From: Kitasatospora sp. MAP5-34
GTDB taxonomy: Bacteria; Actinomycetota; Actinomycetes; Streptomycetales; Streptomycetaceae
Assembly (NCBI RefSeq): GCF_029894335.1
Contig: NZ_JARXZC010000039.1
Coordinates: 1 to 64,000 of the forward strand
Length of the DNA: 64,000 bases
Reading direction: 5' to 3'
A program made the position numbers and the translations under genes. Shown one piece after another: positions 1-8,352 of this stretch (positions are counted from its first letter, which is position 1; every line of letters begins with the position of its first letter). The notes under the pieces are model-generated. The model was not told the DNA's origin and did not search any database. It was given only the letters and a program-made list of their open reading frames with translations.

Positions 1-66
1 TAAGCCTCGTAGCGCCGATGGTACTGCAGGGGGGACCCTGTGGGAGAGTAGGACGCCGCCGAACAA
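1..66 (+). rRNA. rrf: 5S ribosomal RNA, 3' part
   Basis: The first roughly 66 bases match the 3' half of actinobacterial 5S rRNA. They include the conserved GCGCCGATGGTACTGC stretch, the GTGGGAGAGTAGG loop-E/helix region and the closing GACGCCGCCGAAC strand. The 5' half, and presumably the 16S and 23S genes, lie left of the window. The exact 3' end is uncertain by a few bases. Confidence 0.93.
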
Positions 67-73
67 TCATTCA

Positions 74-113
74 CAAATGACCCCTCATCCGGGAATGGAT
101 GGGGGGTCATTTG
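74..113 (+). terminator. rRNA operon terminator hairpin
   Basis: A 17-bp stem joins 74-90 to 97-113 around a 6-base loop; all pairs are Watson-Crick except one G-U. It lies a few bases after the 5S rRNA and is followed by no other gene for 180 bases, so it most likely ends the rRNA transcript. Confidence 0.88.
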
Positions 114-292
114 CATATCCGGACCAATTCATTCCGGATGGACCCGCTTGGGCCGGCCGAATGCTGACCGAATGCCGTCGGCTGTTCACGTCACTCCGGT
201 CGCAGCCGGCGTATGCCCGGACCGGCTGTGCGGCTCAAGTTGTGCGGCGCAAGCGCCTCACAGCCCGACCTGACGCGACGTAAGGTCGAGAC

Positions 293-1357
293 ATGACTGC
301 TAACGCCAGCCCGAGCCCCCAGCCCCGTCGATCCCGTTCGGTCAGCCTGGGGCAGGTGGACAGTCTGGTGATCGCCTCCCCCGTCCTGTCGGAGGGCGAG
401 TCCCGTGCGGCCGCCGAGATCCTGGGGGCCGCAGCCGTCGAGGACGGTCGGCAGGCGGTGTCGGAGCAGGGACGACTCCGGCTGAAGGCGCCGCTGCCCC
501 GGGCGGGGGTCGTCCATCTGCTGCAGTCGGTCGTCACCCCGGCGGGGGGTGGGCATGAGGACGTCGGGTACGCGCAGCTGGAGGTTCCGGCAGCGGGCAG
601 GGCGGGGACAGCCGAGCTGGCGGTCGCGCCCGGCCACCGGGGCGCCGGCTTCGGCCGACTGCTCGTCCACGCAGTGCTCGCCGAAGCCTCGGCCGCCAAG
701 CAAGGCAATGACAGCAATGACAGCAATGACGCCGACGACCTCGACTTCGCCGTCGAGTTCTGGGCCCACGGCGGCCACCCGGCCGCCCGCCACCTCGCCG
801 ACGCCTACGGCGCCGAGCTGGTGCGCGAGCTGCGGCAGATGCGCCGCACGGTCGGGGCAGCCGACACGACCGAGCAACCGGTGCTGCCGGAGGGCGTCAC
901 CGTCCGCACGTTCCGTCCCGGGCGCGACGGGGCCGAGTGGCTCAGGTTGAACGCGCTCGCCTTCGCCCACCACCCGGAGCAGGGGGCCTGGACGGAGCAG
1001 GACCTCGCCGACCGGCTGGCCGAGCCGTGGTTCGATCCGGCGGGTTTCTTCCTGGCAATCAGGGATGAGCGGATCGTCGGGTTCCACTGGACGAAGGTGC
1101 ACCCGGAGGGTCTCGGCGAGGTGTACGTCGTCGGGGTCGACCCGGCGGAGCAGGGCAACGGGCTCGGCCGGGCGCTGACGGCGATCGGCCTGCGGCACCT
1201 GGCCGAGGAGCGCAAGCTGGAGACGGTCCTCCTCTACGTGGACGCCGACAATTCGGCCGCTGTACGGGTGTACGAACGGTTGGGCTTCACCATCCACGAG
1301 GTGGATCTGATGTACCGCGTCTCGGGACACCGAACGGCCGAGCAGACAGCCGAGTGA
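293..1357 (+). CDS. mshD: mycothiol synthase (MshD)
   Basis: Acetyl-CoA:Cys-GlcN-Ins acetyltransferase, the last step of mycothiol synthesis in the cytoplasm. The 354-residue protein is a tandem GNAT fold. The degenerate N-terminal half carries GHRGAGFGRL near residue 120. The active C-terminal half (about residues 200-345) has the acetyl-CoA loop VGVDPAEQGNGLGRAL, then LLYVDADNSAAVRVYERLGF, typical of MshD. An Asn-Asp-Ser tripeptide repeat at about residues 139-147 (9-nt DNA repeat near 703-730) lies in the linker between the halves. No Shine-Dalgarno is evident. TAAGGT at 281-286 ends six bases before the ATG, so the message is probably leaderless. The C-terminal tail is a TAEQ repeat that continues beyond the stop (see the repeat entry). 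Confidence 0.9.
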   Translation: MTANASPSPQPRRSRSVSLGQVDSLVIASPVLSEGESRAAAEILGAAAVEDGRQAVSEQGRLRLKAPLPRAGVVHLLQSVVTPAGGGHEDVGYAQLEVPAAGRAGTAELAVAPGHRGAGFGRLLVHAVLAEASAAKQGNDSNDSNDADDLDFAVEFWAHGGHPAARHLADAYGAELVRELRQMRRTVGAADTTEQPVLPEGVTVRTFRPGRDGAEWLRLNALAFAHHPEQGAWTEQDLADRLAEPWFDPAGFFLAIRDERIVGFHWTKVHPEGLGEVYVVGVDPAEQGNGLGRALTAIGLRHLAEERKLETVLLYVDADNSAAVRVYERLGFTIHEVDLMYRVSGHRTAEQTAE

Positions 1358-1408
1358 ACGGCTGAGCAGACAGCCGAGCAGACAGCTGAGCAGGCGGCGG
1401 AGCAGTAG
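1334..1408 (+). repeat. 12-nt coding repeat running through the mshD stop codon
   Basis: Six tandem 12-nt units encode Thr-Ala-Glu-Gln. In the second unit the Gln codon position is occupied by TGA (1355-1357), which ends mshD. The same reading frame then continues with four more units to TAG at 1406-1408. The pattern suggests repeat expansion or contraction around the stop codon. Confidence 0.85.
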
Positions 1409-1456
1409 GTCCGACCACGGGGGTGACCGCCTCAGCTTTCCTCCTGGCCATGCGGT

Positions 1457-1478
1457 GTTTACCGTGGATTAAATTGCC
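1457..1478 (+). promoter_or_regulatory. candidate degenerate PHO box upstream of ppk
   Basis: Two adjacent 11-nt units, GTTTACCGTGG and ATTAAATTGCC. The first matches the PhoP direct-repeat core GTTCACC at 6 of 7 positions; the second matches poorly. A PhoP role is plausible because ppk is a phosphate-regulon gene in streptomycetes, but the sequence alone is weak support. Confidence 0.3.
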
Positions 1479-1609
1479 GCCGCGAAGATCACAGGATGAC
1501 GTCCGTAGCGCCAAGCCCCAGCGCGGCCGGTGCGCAGGCCGGAAGCGGCGCGCGCCGAGCGAGCGGTGAGCACCGTCCGGACATCGTCCTGCTGGAGGAG
1601 CTGGAACCC

Positions 1610-3823
1610 ATGAGCATCCCCCGCCCCGCCCCGCTGCCCGCGCCGAACCGGCTGTCGGCAGCGGTACCGCCCGCGCTGACCCGCGACGAGCTCGCCACGG
1701 TCTCCATGGCCGGTACGGCCGGTACCGACGCCGATCAGGACCCCGGTTCGGAGCTGCCCGACGGGCGCTTCCTCGACCGGGAGCGCAGCTGGCTCGCCTT
1801 CAACGAGCGGGTGTTGGAGCTGGCGGAGGACCCGCAGATCCCGCTGCTCGAACGGACCAAGTTCCTCGCCATCTTCGCGAGCAACCTGGACGAGTTCTTC
1901 ATGGTCCGGGTCGCCGGCCTGAAGCGCCGGATCGCGACGGGTGTTGCCCAGCGTTCCGCGTCCGGGCTGCAGCCGCGCGAGGTGCTGGACCAGATATGGA
2001 CCCGTTCGCGCGAGCTGATGGCCCGGCACGCGGCGGCCTTCCAGCACGAGGTGCTGCTCGATCTCGCCACCGAGGGGATCGAGCTGGTCCGCTGGTCCGA
2101 GTTGTCGGAGAAGGAGCAGGCACGCCTGCACACCCTCTTCCGGCAGAAGATCTTTCCTGTGCTGACCCCGCTCGCGGTAGACCCGGCGCACCCCTTCCCC
2201 TACATCTCGGGCCTGAGCCTCAACCTGGCCGTGGTGGTCCGCAACCCCGTCTCCGGGCACAAGCACTTCGCGCGCGTGAAGGTCCCGCAGTCGCTGGCCC
2301 GCTTCCTGGAGGCGTCGCCACAGCGGTACGTCCCGCTGGAGGACGTGATGGGGGCGCACCTGGAGGAGCTGTTCCCGGGCATGGAGGTGCTGGCCCATCA
2401 CGCCTTCCGGGTCACTCGTAACGAGGATCTGGAGGTGGAGGAGGACGACACCGAGAACATCCTCAAGGCGCTGGAGAAGGAGCTGATGCGGCGGCGCTTC
2501 GGCCCGCCGGTGCGCCTGGAGGTCGAGGAGTCGATCGACCCGTACATCCTGGACCTGCTGATCCGGGAGTTGAACATCACCGAGGCGGAGGTCTTCCCGC
2601 TGCCCGGCCCGCTGGACCTGACCGGGCTGTTCGGCATCGCCGGGCTGGACCGGCCGGAGCTGAAGTACGCCAAGTTCGTGGCGGGCACCGCGCGCGGGCT
2701 GACCGACGTCGAGTCGGCCTCGCAGCCGGACATCTTCGCTGCGATGCGTGAGCGGGACGTGCTGCTGCACCACCCGTACGACAGTTTCTCCACCTCCGTG
2801 CTGGCCTTCCTGGAGCAGGCCGCGTCGGACCCGGACGTGCTGGCGATCAAGCAGACGCTGTACCGGACCTCCGGTGACTCGCCGATCGTGGACGCGCTGA
2901 TCGACGCGGCCGAGTCCGGCAAGCAGGTGCTGGTGCTGGTCGAGATCAAGGCGCGCTTCGACGAGCAGGCCAACATCAAGTGGGCCCGCAAGCTGGAGGA
3001 GGCGGGCTGCCACGTCGTCTACGGGCTGGTCGGGCTGAAGACGCACTCCAAGCTCTCGCTGGTGGTCCGTCAGGAGGGCGACACCCTGCGCCGGTACGCG
3101 CACGTGGGTACCGGCAACTACCACCCGAAGACGGCCCGGCTCTACGAGGACATCGGGTTGCTGACGGCGGACCCGCAGGTCGGGGCCGACCTGTCGGACC
3201 TGTTCAACCGGCTCTCCGGCTACTCGCGCCGCGAGTCCTACCGGCGCCTGCTGACCGCCCCGCGCGGCCTGCGGGACGGCTTGGTCAGCCGGATCCACGG
3301 CGAGATCGCGCACCACCGGGCGGGCCGGCCCGCGTTCGTGAAGCTCAAGCTCAACTCGATCGTGGACGAGCAGCTGATCGACGCGCTCTACCGGGCCTCC
3401 CAGGCGGGCGTGCCGGTCGACGTGTGGGTGCGCGGCATCTGCGCGATCCGGCCCGGCGTGCCGGGGCTGAGCGAGAACATCCGGGTGCGCAGCGTGCTGG
3501 GGCGCTTCCTGGAGCACTCGCGGATCTTCGTCTTCGGCAACGGCGGCGAACCCGAAGTCTGGTTCGGCAGCGCGGACATGATGCACCGCAACCTGGACCG
3601 CCGGATCGAGGCCCTCGTCCGGGTCAGTGACCCGGGCCACCGCACCGAACTCACCGACCTGATCGATCTCGGCATGTCGGACGAGACCGAGTCCTGGCAC
3701 CTGGGCGCCGACGGCAGCTGGACCAGGCACTCCCAGGACGCCGACGGCAGACGGCTGCGCGATGTGCAGGAACTGCTCATCGCCTCCCGGCTACGCCGGC
3801 GCAGCTCCGTCACCCCACGCTGA
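1610..3823 (+). CDS. ppk: polyphosphate kinase 1
   Basis: Reversibly polymerises the ATP gamma-phosphate into inorganic polyphosphate. The four-domain PPK1 layout is visible: the N-terminal helical domain begins with FLDRERSWLAFNERVLELAED, the head domain holds PLAVDPAHPFPYISGLSLNLAV, and the two catalytic PLD-like domains follow, with KTHSKLSLVVRQ (the phosphorylated-histidine motif) and GTGNYHPKTARLYEDIGLLTA. The open frame extends to an ATG at 1496, but I place the start at 1610 because GGAGGAG lies nine bases upstream, giving 737 residues. The 38 extra residues are low-complexity. It heads a phosphate cluster, and its downstream spacer has 14-nt direct repeats (CAGGACCGGCCGAG at 3855-3882). 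Confidence 0.93.
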   Translation: MSIPRPAPLPAPNRLSAAVPPALTRDELATVSMAGTAGTDADQDPGSELPDGRFLDRERSWLAFNERVLELAEDPQIPLLERTKFLAIFASNLDEFFMVRVAGLKRRIATGVAQRSASGLQPREVLDQIWTRSRELMARHAAAFQHEVLLDLATEGIELVRWSELSEKEQARLHTLFRQKIFPVLTPLAVDPAHPFPYISGLSLNLAVVVRNPVSGHKHFARVKVPQSLARFLEASPQRYVPLEDVMGAHLEELFPGMEVLAHHAFRVTRNEDLEVEEDDTENILKALEKELMRRRFGPPVRLEVEESIDPYILDLLIRELNITEAEVFPLPGPLDLTGLFGIAGLDRPELKYAKFVAGTARGLTDVESASQPDIFAAMRERDVLLHHPYDSFSTSVLAFLEQAASDPDVLAIKQTLYRTSGDSPIVDALIDAAESGKQVLVLVEIKARFDEQANIKWARKLEEAGCHVVYGLVGLKTHSKLSLVVRQEGDTLRRYAHVGTGNYHPKTARLYEDIGLLTADPQVGADLSDLFNRLSGYSRRESYRRLLTAPRGLRDGLVSRIHGEIAHHRAGRPAFVKLKLNSIVDEQLIDALYRASQAGVPVDVWVRGICAIRPGVPGLSENIRVRSVLGRFLEHSRIFVFGNGGEPEVWFGSADMMHRNLDRRIEALVRVSDPGHRTELTDLIDLGMSDETESWHLGADGSWTRHSQDADGRRLRDVQELLIASRLRRRSSVTPR

Positions 3824-3991
3824 GCGCCATCCCGCGGAGTGCCATCCCGCTGAGCAGGACCGGCCGAGCAGGACCGGCCGAGCACCACCCAGCTGAACCA
3901 GACCCGCTGTACACCACCCACCAGTAGTCGGCCATCAGCCCCGGGAAACGGCTCCCGGGGGACGGCCCTCGGGGGACGAGGATTTCCAGTC

Positions 3992-5122
3992 ATGACCGAT
4001 GTGCCGATGACGGCTCGGACAGCGGCCAGCGCCGGCGCCACCAGCGCGGGTACCGTCGGGGAGGTCCTCTCCGGTCACCTCACCGCCCAGGCGGGCGCGT
4101 TCCTGCGCGCCCTGCCGCAGGCGGTGGGGGAGGCAGGTTCGAGACCGGGCGAGCGTTCGGTGGCGGCCGGGTCCGGTGCGGCTGGCACGGCGGAGCTGCT
4201 GCGGTGCGTCCGGCGGATCGGCGGGGCCCTGCACACCTTCGCGGCGGCCTTCGACTGCGGGTGGGCCGAGGAGACCCGGACGGAGCTGCGCTGGCTGCTC
4301 GACCTGCTCGCGCAGGAGCCCGCGTACCTGCGGCGGTCGGTCCGGCTGCTGGCGGCGCTGGACTCGCTGAGTGAGACCGACCCCGCCGGGCCCGGCATGC
4401 TGGCCGGGCACACCGGCGCGCCGAAGGCCCGCGCGCTGCTGGAACGCCAGCTCACGCTGGCGCGCACCCGGGCGCACACCGCTCTGCTGCAGGAGCTGCG
4501 GTCGGCCCGGCTGCACGCGTTGGCCGACCGGATGACGCTGCTGGCCAGTGATGTCCCGCTGCTCCCGTCGGCCGTCGCCCAGGACGGTGAGGTCCTGCTG
4601 CCGCAGGCCGCCGCCGCGCTCACCGCGCTCACCGCCGGGGCCCACCAGCTGCCGCTGCTGCGGGCCGCGACCCCGTACGGCGGGGAGGGCCTGCACCGGC
4701 TCGGCGCGCCGCAGGCCCCGCAGCCCTTGCTGCCGTCGGCCCGGGGACCCGAGAGCCCCGTCCGGCCCGCCGCCCGGGCCCAGGGGGTCGACGCCGACAC
4801 CGTGGTGGCGGCGGACGACGCCCCGTGGCACCGGGTACGGATCCTGGTCAAGCGGGCCCGGTACGCGCTGGAGGTCTGCGGCGCGCCGTCGGAGGAACTG
4901 GACCTGCTGGACCGGACGCTCGACCGGCACCAGGAGGCCGCCGACGCGGCCGTGACCGTCGCCACGGCGGCGCGGACGCCCCGGATCACCCCGGCGACGG
5001 CCTACGTACTCGGTGTGGTGCATGCTGATCAGCGACTTGAGGTGGAGGCGGCACGGTACGCCTTCGGCCGCCAGTGGCCGAACCTCCCGCACCACGGATG
5101 GCATGAATGGGCAACCGCCTGA
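3992..5122 (+). CDS. CHAD domain protein
   Basis: A 376-residue alpha-helical CHAD protein. CHAD domains carry conserved basic and histidine residues and bind polyphosphate granules, which fits its place directly after ppk. Two CHAD blocks are recognisable: LLRCVRRIGGALHTFAAAF near residue 70 and WHRVRILVKRARYALEVC near residue 280. The middle is Ala/Leu/Arg-rich helix. There is no signal peptide and no fused CYTH domain. A GAGGA ribosome site precedes the ATG. Its end overlaps the Nudix gene by 16 bases, so the two are probably translationally coupled. The domain is confident; the exact function is inferred from the neighbourhood. Confidence 0.8.
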   Translation: MTDVPMTARTAASAGATSAGTVGEVLSGHLTAQAGAFLRALPQAVGEAGSRPGERSVAAGSGAAGTAELLRCVRRIGGALHTFAAAFDCGWAEETRTELRWLLDLLAQEPAYLRRSVRLLAALDSLSETDPAGPGMLAGHTGAPKARALLERQLTLARTRAHTALLQELRSARLHALADRMTLLASDVPLLPSAVAQDGEVLLPQAAAALTALTAGAHQLPLLRAATPYGGEGLHRLGAPQAPQPLLPSARGPESPVRPAARAQGVDADTVVAADDAPWHRVRILVKRARYALEVCGAPSEELDLLDRTLDRHQEAADAAVTVATAARTPRITPATAYVLGVVHADQRLEVEAARYAFGRQWPNLPHHGWHEWATA

Positions 5123-5670
5123 GCGCACCGCAGCGCTCGAACGGTACGAAGCGCGGTCCGAAGCTCGGTACGAAGGGCGTCGGCAACCGGTCGAAGAGGT
5201 CGAAGGGGCCGAAGGTGTCCAAGGCGATCCGGCGCGGGCAGACCGTCCTGGCGGCGGGGGCGGTGCTCTGGGTGCCCGGGCCGCCGAAGAAGCGCGGGGT
5301 GGGGCGGAAGAAGCCCCGGCTGGCGTTGATCCACCGTCCCAAGTACGACGACTGGAGCCTGCCCAAGGGCAAGCTCGACCCGGGCGAGGGCTGGCAGGAA
5401 GCCGCGCTGCGCGAGGTCCGGGAGGAGACCGGGTTCAGCTGCGTACTGGGGGAGGAGCTGCCCGCCCAGCACTACCTGGCGCAGGGGCGGCCGAAGGAGG
5501 TCCGCTACTGGGCGGCGGTGCCGACCGGCGGCTGCTTCATCCCCAACCGTGAGGTGGACCGGCTGGAGTGGCTCTCGCCGAAGAAGGCCCGCGCTCTGCT
5601 GACCCATGAGCGGGACCGGGAGCTGGTGGACGCGCTCCTGGAGTTGCTGCCCGACCGGGTTTCCGGCTGA
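5107..5670 (+). CDS. Nudix hydrolase
   Basis: A 187-residue Nudix-fold pyrophosphohydrolase. The full Nudix box is present (GKLDPGEG...REVREETGF, matching Gx5Ex7REUxEExGU), preceded by DDWSLPKGKL as in MutT/DIPP-type enzymes. The first about 45 residues are Lys/Arg-rich and probably disordered. The substrate is unknown. Its position between ppk/CHAD and the pst operon suggests a phosphorylated metabolite such as a diphosphoinositol, dinucleoside polyphosphate or oxidised nucleotide. The start overlaps the CHAD gene by 16 bases. Confidence 0.85.
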   Translation: MGNRLSAPQRSNGTKRGPKLGTKGVGNRSKRSKGPKVSKAIRRGQTVLAAGAVLWVPGPPKKRGVGRKKPRLALIHRPKYDDWSLPKGKLDPGEGWQEAALREVREETGFSCVLGEELPAQHYLAQGRPKEVRYWAAVPTGGCFIPNREVDRLEWLSPKKARALLTHERDRELVDALLELLPDRVSG

Positions 5671-5700
5671 CTGGCCACATGACCTGTTATCCGGCCGGCT

Positions 5701-5728
5701 CACCTGTCACTTGTCACCTGTCACCTGG
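5701..5728 (+). repeat. short TGTCACC direct repeats between the Nudix gene and pstS
   Basis: TCACCTG/TCACTTG-type heptamers occur four times head to tail just after the Nudix stop codon. The pst promoter lies further downstream. The repeat could be an operator, or one of the post-stop tandem repeats seen repeatedly in this window. Confidence 0.5.
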
Positions 5729-5881
5729 TCGGCGGGCCGGCCGATCTGGTCGCCTGACGGGGTTGTCACTTGACCGACCTATTGCCAGGTCGGGTTGCGG
5801 CCCGGTTCCGAGTGACCTTGCCGCGCCCTGCCTGTGACGCAACCGTTACTACCGAGGGTAGTTTCCTGCCATCCGTCCGAG

Positions 5882-5936
5882 GTTCACCCTCCGTTCATTT
5901 GCGACCGGCTGACGTGTCACTTACCCCGCCTAACTT
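5882..5936 (+). promoter_or_regulatory. PHO box and promoter of the pst operon
   Basis: Two consecutive 11-nt direct-repeat units, GTTCACCCTCC (5882-5892) and GTTCATTTGCG (5893-5903), match the streptomycete PhoP binding consensus. A weaker unit, TGTCACTTACC (5915-5925), is in the same 11-nt register. TAACTT at 5931-5936 is a plausible -10. This implies PhoP activation of pstSCAB under phosphate limitation. The leader to the pstS start is about 105 bases. The rest of 5671-6044 shows no gene. Confidence 0.8.
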
Positions 5937-6044
5937 CGGGGTTACCGGCGGGCCGCACAGGCCCCGGACCACAGCAAGACCTGCGCTACCGAGCCACTTC
6001 CGGCCCGGGCCGTGCGCGGGTTGTGCCACAGAAAGGGACACCCT

Positions 6045-7175
6045 GTGAAGCTCCAGCGGAACGGCCGCACCAAGGCCCTCGCAATCGGTGCCATGGCGCT
6101 CGTCAGCTCGCTGTCGCTCGCTGCCTGCGGCTCCGACAACAACCCCGCCCCGACGCCCTCGGGCAGCTCCGCCGGGTCCGCCTCCGCCGCGATCGCCTGT
6201 GGCAAGGGCGGCCAGCTGCTCGCCTCGGGCTCCACCGCGCAGGGCAACGCGATCGACGTCTGGAAGGCCGCCTACGGCAGCGCCTGCTCCAGCACCACGA
6301 TCACCTACGGTGGCGGCGGCTCGGGTGCCGGTGTCCAGCAGTTCAACCAGGGCAAGGTCGCATTCGCCGGTTCCGACTCGGCGCTGAAGCCCACCGAGGT
6401 CGACGCGTCCAAGGCGGTCTGCAAGACCGGCCAGGGCATCGACCTGCCGATGGTCGCCGGTCTGGTCTCGGTCGTCTTCAACGTGGACGGTGTGAAGAAC
6501 CTCGTCCTGGACGGTCCGACCATCGCGAAGATCTTCGACTCGAAGATCACCACCTGGAACGACCCGGCCATCGCCGCCCTGAACCCGGGCGTCACCCTCC
6601 CGTCGGCGCCCATCCAGGCGATCCACCGCTCTGACGACTCGGGCACCACCCAGAACTTCACCACCTACCTCTCCAAGGCCGGCGGCGGCAACTGGACCCA
6701 CGCCCCGAGCAAGACCTGGGCGGGCACGGGCGGCCAGTCCGCTTCGCTGAGCGCCGGTGTCTCCGCGCAGATCAAGCAGGTCAAGAACTCGATCGGCTAC
6801 GTCGAGCTCTCCTACGCCCAGATCAACAACCTGACCAGCGCCTCGATCGCCACCGGCGCCACCAAGCCGGTCGACGCCACCGCCGCCAACGCCGCGACCA
6901 CCTTCGCCAACGCGAAGATCGTCGGCACCGGCAGCGACCTGTCGCTCAGCCTGGACTACGCGACCAAGGCCGAGGGTGCCTACCCGATCGTCCTGGTCAC
7001 GTACGAGATCGTCTGCGACAAGGGCAACAACCCCGCGACGCTGGACACCCTGAAGTCCTTCCTGACCTACACGATCAGCGACGCCGGCCAGCAGGCCATC
7101 GGCGACAAGGGCTACGTCCCGCTCCCCAAGGAGCTCGCCTCCAAGGTGCAGGCCGTCATCCCGACCCTCGCCTGA
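6045..7175 (+). CDS. pstS: phosphate ABC transporter substrate-binding lipoprotein PstS
   Basis: High-affinity periplasm-equivalent phosphate receptor anchored to the outer face of the membrane. I start it at GTG 6045, preceded by GAAAGGGAC, giving 376 residues; the frame is open 11 codons further upstream. The lipoprotein signal peptide (KLQRNGRTKALAIGAMALVSS then lipobox LAAC) is followed by a Ser/Ala linker. The mature domain shows the PstS fold signatures YGGGGSGAGVQQF, FAGSD and IHRSDDSGTTQNFT (phosphate-binding SGTT loop). First gene of pstSCAB, behind a PHO box. Confidence 0.96.
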   Translation: MKLQRNGRTKALAIGAMALVSSLSLAACGSDNNPAPTPSGSSAGSASAAIACGKGGQLLASGSTAQGNAIDVWKAAYGSACSSTTITYGGGGSGAGVQQFNQGKVAFAGSDSALKPTEVDASKAVCKTGQGIDLPMVAGLVSVVFNVDGVKNLVLDGPTIAKIFDSKITTWNDPAIAALNPGVTLPSAPIQAIHRSDDSGTTQNFTTYLSKAGGGNWTHAPSKTWAGTGGQSASLSAGVSAQIKQVKNSIGYVELSYAQINNLTSASIATGATKPVDATAANAATTFANAKIVGTGSDLSLSLDYATKAEGAYPIVLVTYEIVCDKGNNPATLDTLKSFLTYTISDAGQQAIGDKGYVPLPKELASKVQAVIPTLA

Positions 7176-7240
7176 TCCCGCTCCACACGCACCACACGCT
7201 GAACCGCAGTACCGCTTGAACCGCAGGACCAACTGAACGA

Positions 7241-7283
7241 CCGGCAGAGCGGCCCCCGAAGGGGGGCGGGGCCGCTCTGCCGG
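7241..7283 (+). terminator. hairpin between pstS and pstC
   Basis: A perfect 16-bp stem pairs 7241-7256 with 7268-7283 around an 11-base loop. It sits in the long pstS-pstC gap and probably ends or attenuates most transcripts after pstS, so that the binding protein is made in excess over the permease. The spacer before it repeats the motif gaaccgcag twice. Confidence 0.82.
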
Positions 7284-7368
7284 GGCCATTCCGAGCACAA
7301 GTCCGGGGCACCGCCGCCATGGTGCCGCCCTCCTGCAGGGCAGCGCCACCAGACCGGAGTAGACCACC

Positions 7369-8352
7369 ATGACTTCATCCCCGCCTGCCGAGTCCGAAGG
7401 CAGGGTCCGCCGCAGCCGATCCGACAGTCGGCGCGGCGACAGCATCTTCTTCAACCTCTCCCGGGGCTCGGGCATCCTGCTGCTGGTCATCATGGCCGCC
7501 ATCGCGGGGTTCCTGGCCTACCGGTCCTGGCTCGCCATCAGCAAGGACCAGGCCAACTTCCTCACCACCTTCGAGTGGACCCCGGACGCGGCCAAGCCCG
7601 TCTTCGGTATCGCCGTCCTGGCGTTCGGCACCGTCGTCAGCGCGGTCATCGCGATGGCGATCGCCGTCCCGGTCGCCATCGGCATCGCGCTCTTCATCTC
7701 GCACTACGCGCCGCGCCGGATCGCCCAGCCGTTCGCCTACCTGGTGGACCTGCTGGCAGCCGTCCCCAGCATCGTGTACGGCCTGTGGGGGGCGCTCTTC
7801 CTGGTTCCGCACATGGCCGGACTGACCGCCTGGATGGACCAGTACCTCGGCTGGACCTTCGTCTTCAAGCAGACGCAGCTGGGTGTCACCCCGCGCAACC
7901 TGTTCACGGTCGGTGTCCTGCTGGCGATCATGATTCTGCCGATCATCACCGCAGTCACCCGCGAGGTGTTCCGCCAGGTCCCTCGGGCGCACGAGGAGGC
8001 GGCTCTCGCTCTCGGCGCGACCCGCTGGGAGATGATCCGTACCGCTGTCCTGCCGTTCGGACGGCCCGGCATCATCTCGGCCTCGATGCTCGGTCTGGGC
8101 CGCGCGCTCGGTGAGACCATCGCCGTCGCCACCGTGCTCTCGACCAGCAGCGTCCTCTCGCTGCACGTGCTCGACCTGGGCGGCGGCACCTTCGCCCAGA
8201 ACATCGCGCTGAAGTTCGGCGAGGCGATGCCGTTCGGCCGGGACGCCCTGATGGCCTCCGGCCTCGTCCTGTTCGTGATCACCTTGCTGGTGAACGGCGC
8301 CGCCCGACTGATCATCGCGCGTCGCAAGGAGTACTCGGGGGCCAACGCATGA
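7369..8352 (+). CDS. pstC: phosphate ABC transporter permease PstC
   Basis: Inner-membrane permease subunit of the Pst phosphate importer (327 residues). About six hydrophobic helices are visible. The first follows an Arg-rich cytoplasmic N-terminus, and the BPD transport loop REVFRQVPRAHEEAALALGATRWEMIRTAVLP (the EAA-type motif contacting PstB) lies near residue 205. The last codons overlap pstA (ATGA), indicating translational coupling. Confidence 0.95.
   Translation: MTSSPPAESEGRVRRSRSDSRRGDSIFFNLSRGSGILLLVIMAAIAGFLAYRSWLAISKDQANFLTTFEWTPDAAKPVFGIAVLAFGTVVSAVIAMAIAVPVAIGIALFISHYAPRRIAQPFAYLVDLLAAVPSIVYGLWGALFLVPHMAGLTAWMDQYLGWTFVFKQTQLGVTPRNLFTVGVLLAIMILPIITAVTREVFRQVPRAHEEAALALGATRWEMIRTAVLPFGRPGIISASMLGLGRALGETIAVATVLSTSSVLSLHVLDLGGGTFAQNIALKFGEAMPFGRDALMASGLVLFVITLLVNGAARLIIARRKEYSGANA

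Noticed and set aside
1469..3730. A 753-codon minus-strand frame opposite ppk
   Set aside because: The plus strand encodes a complete PPK1 with catalytic motifs; the antisense translation has no family features.
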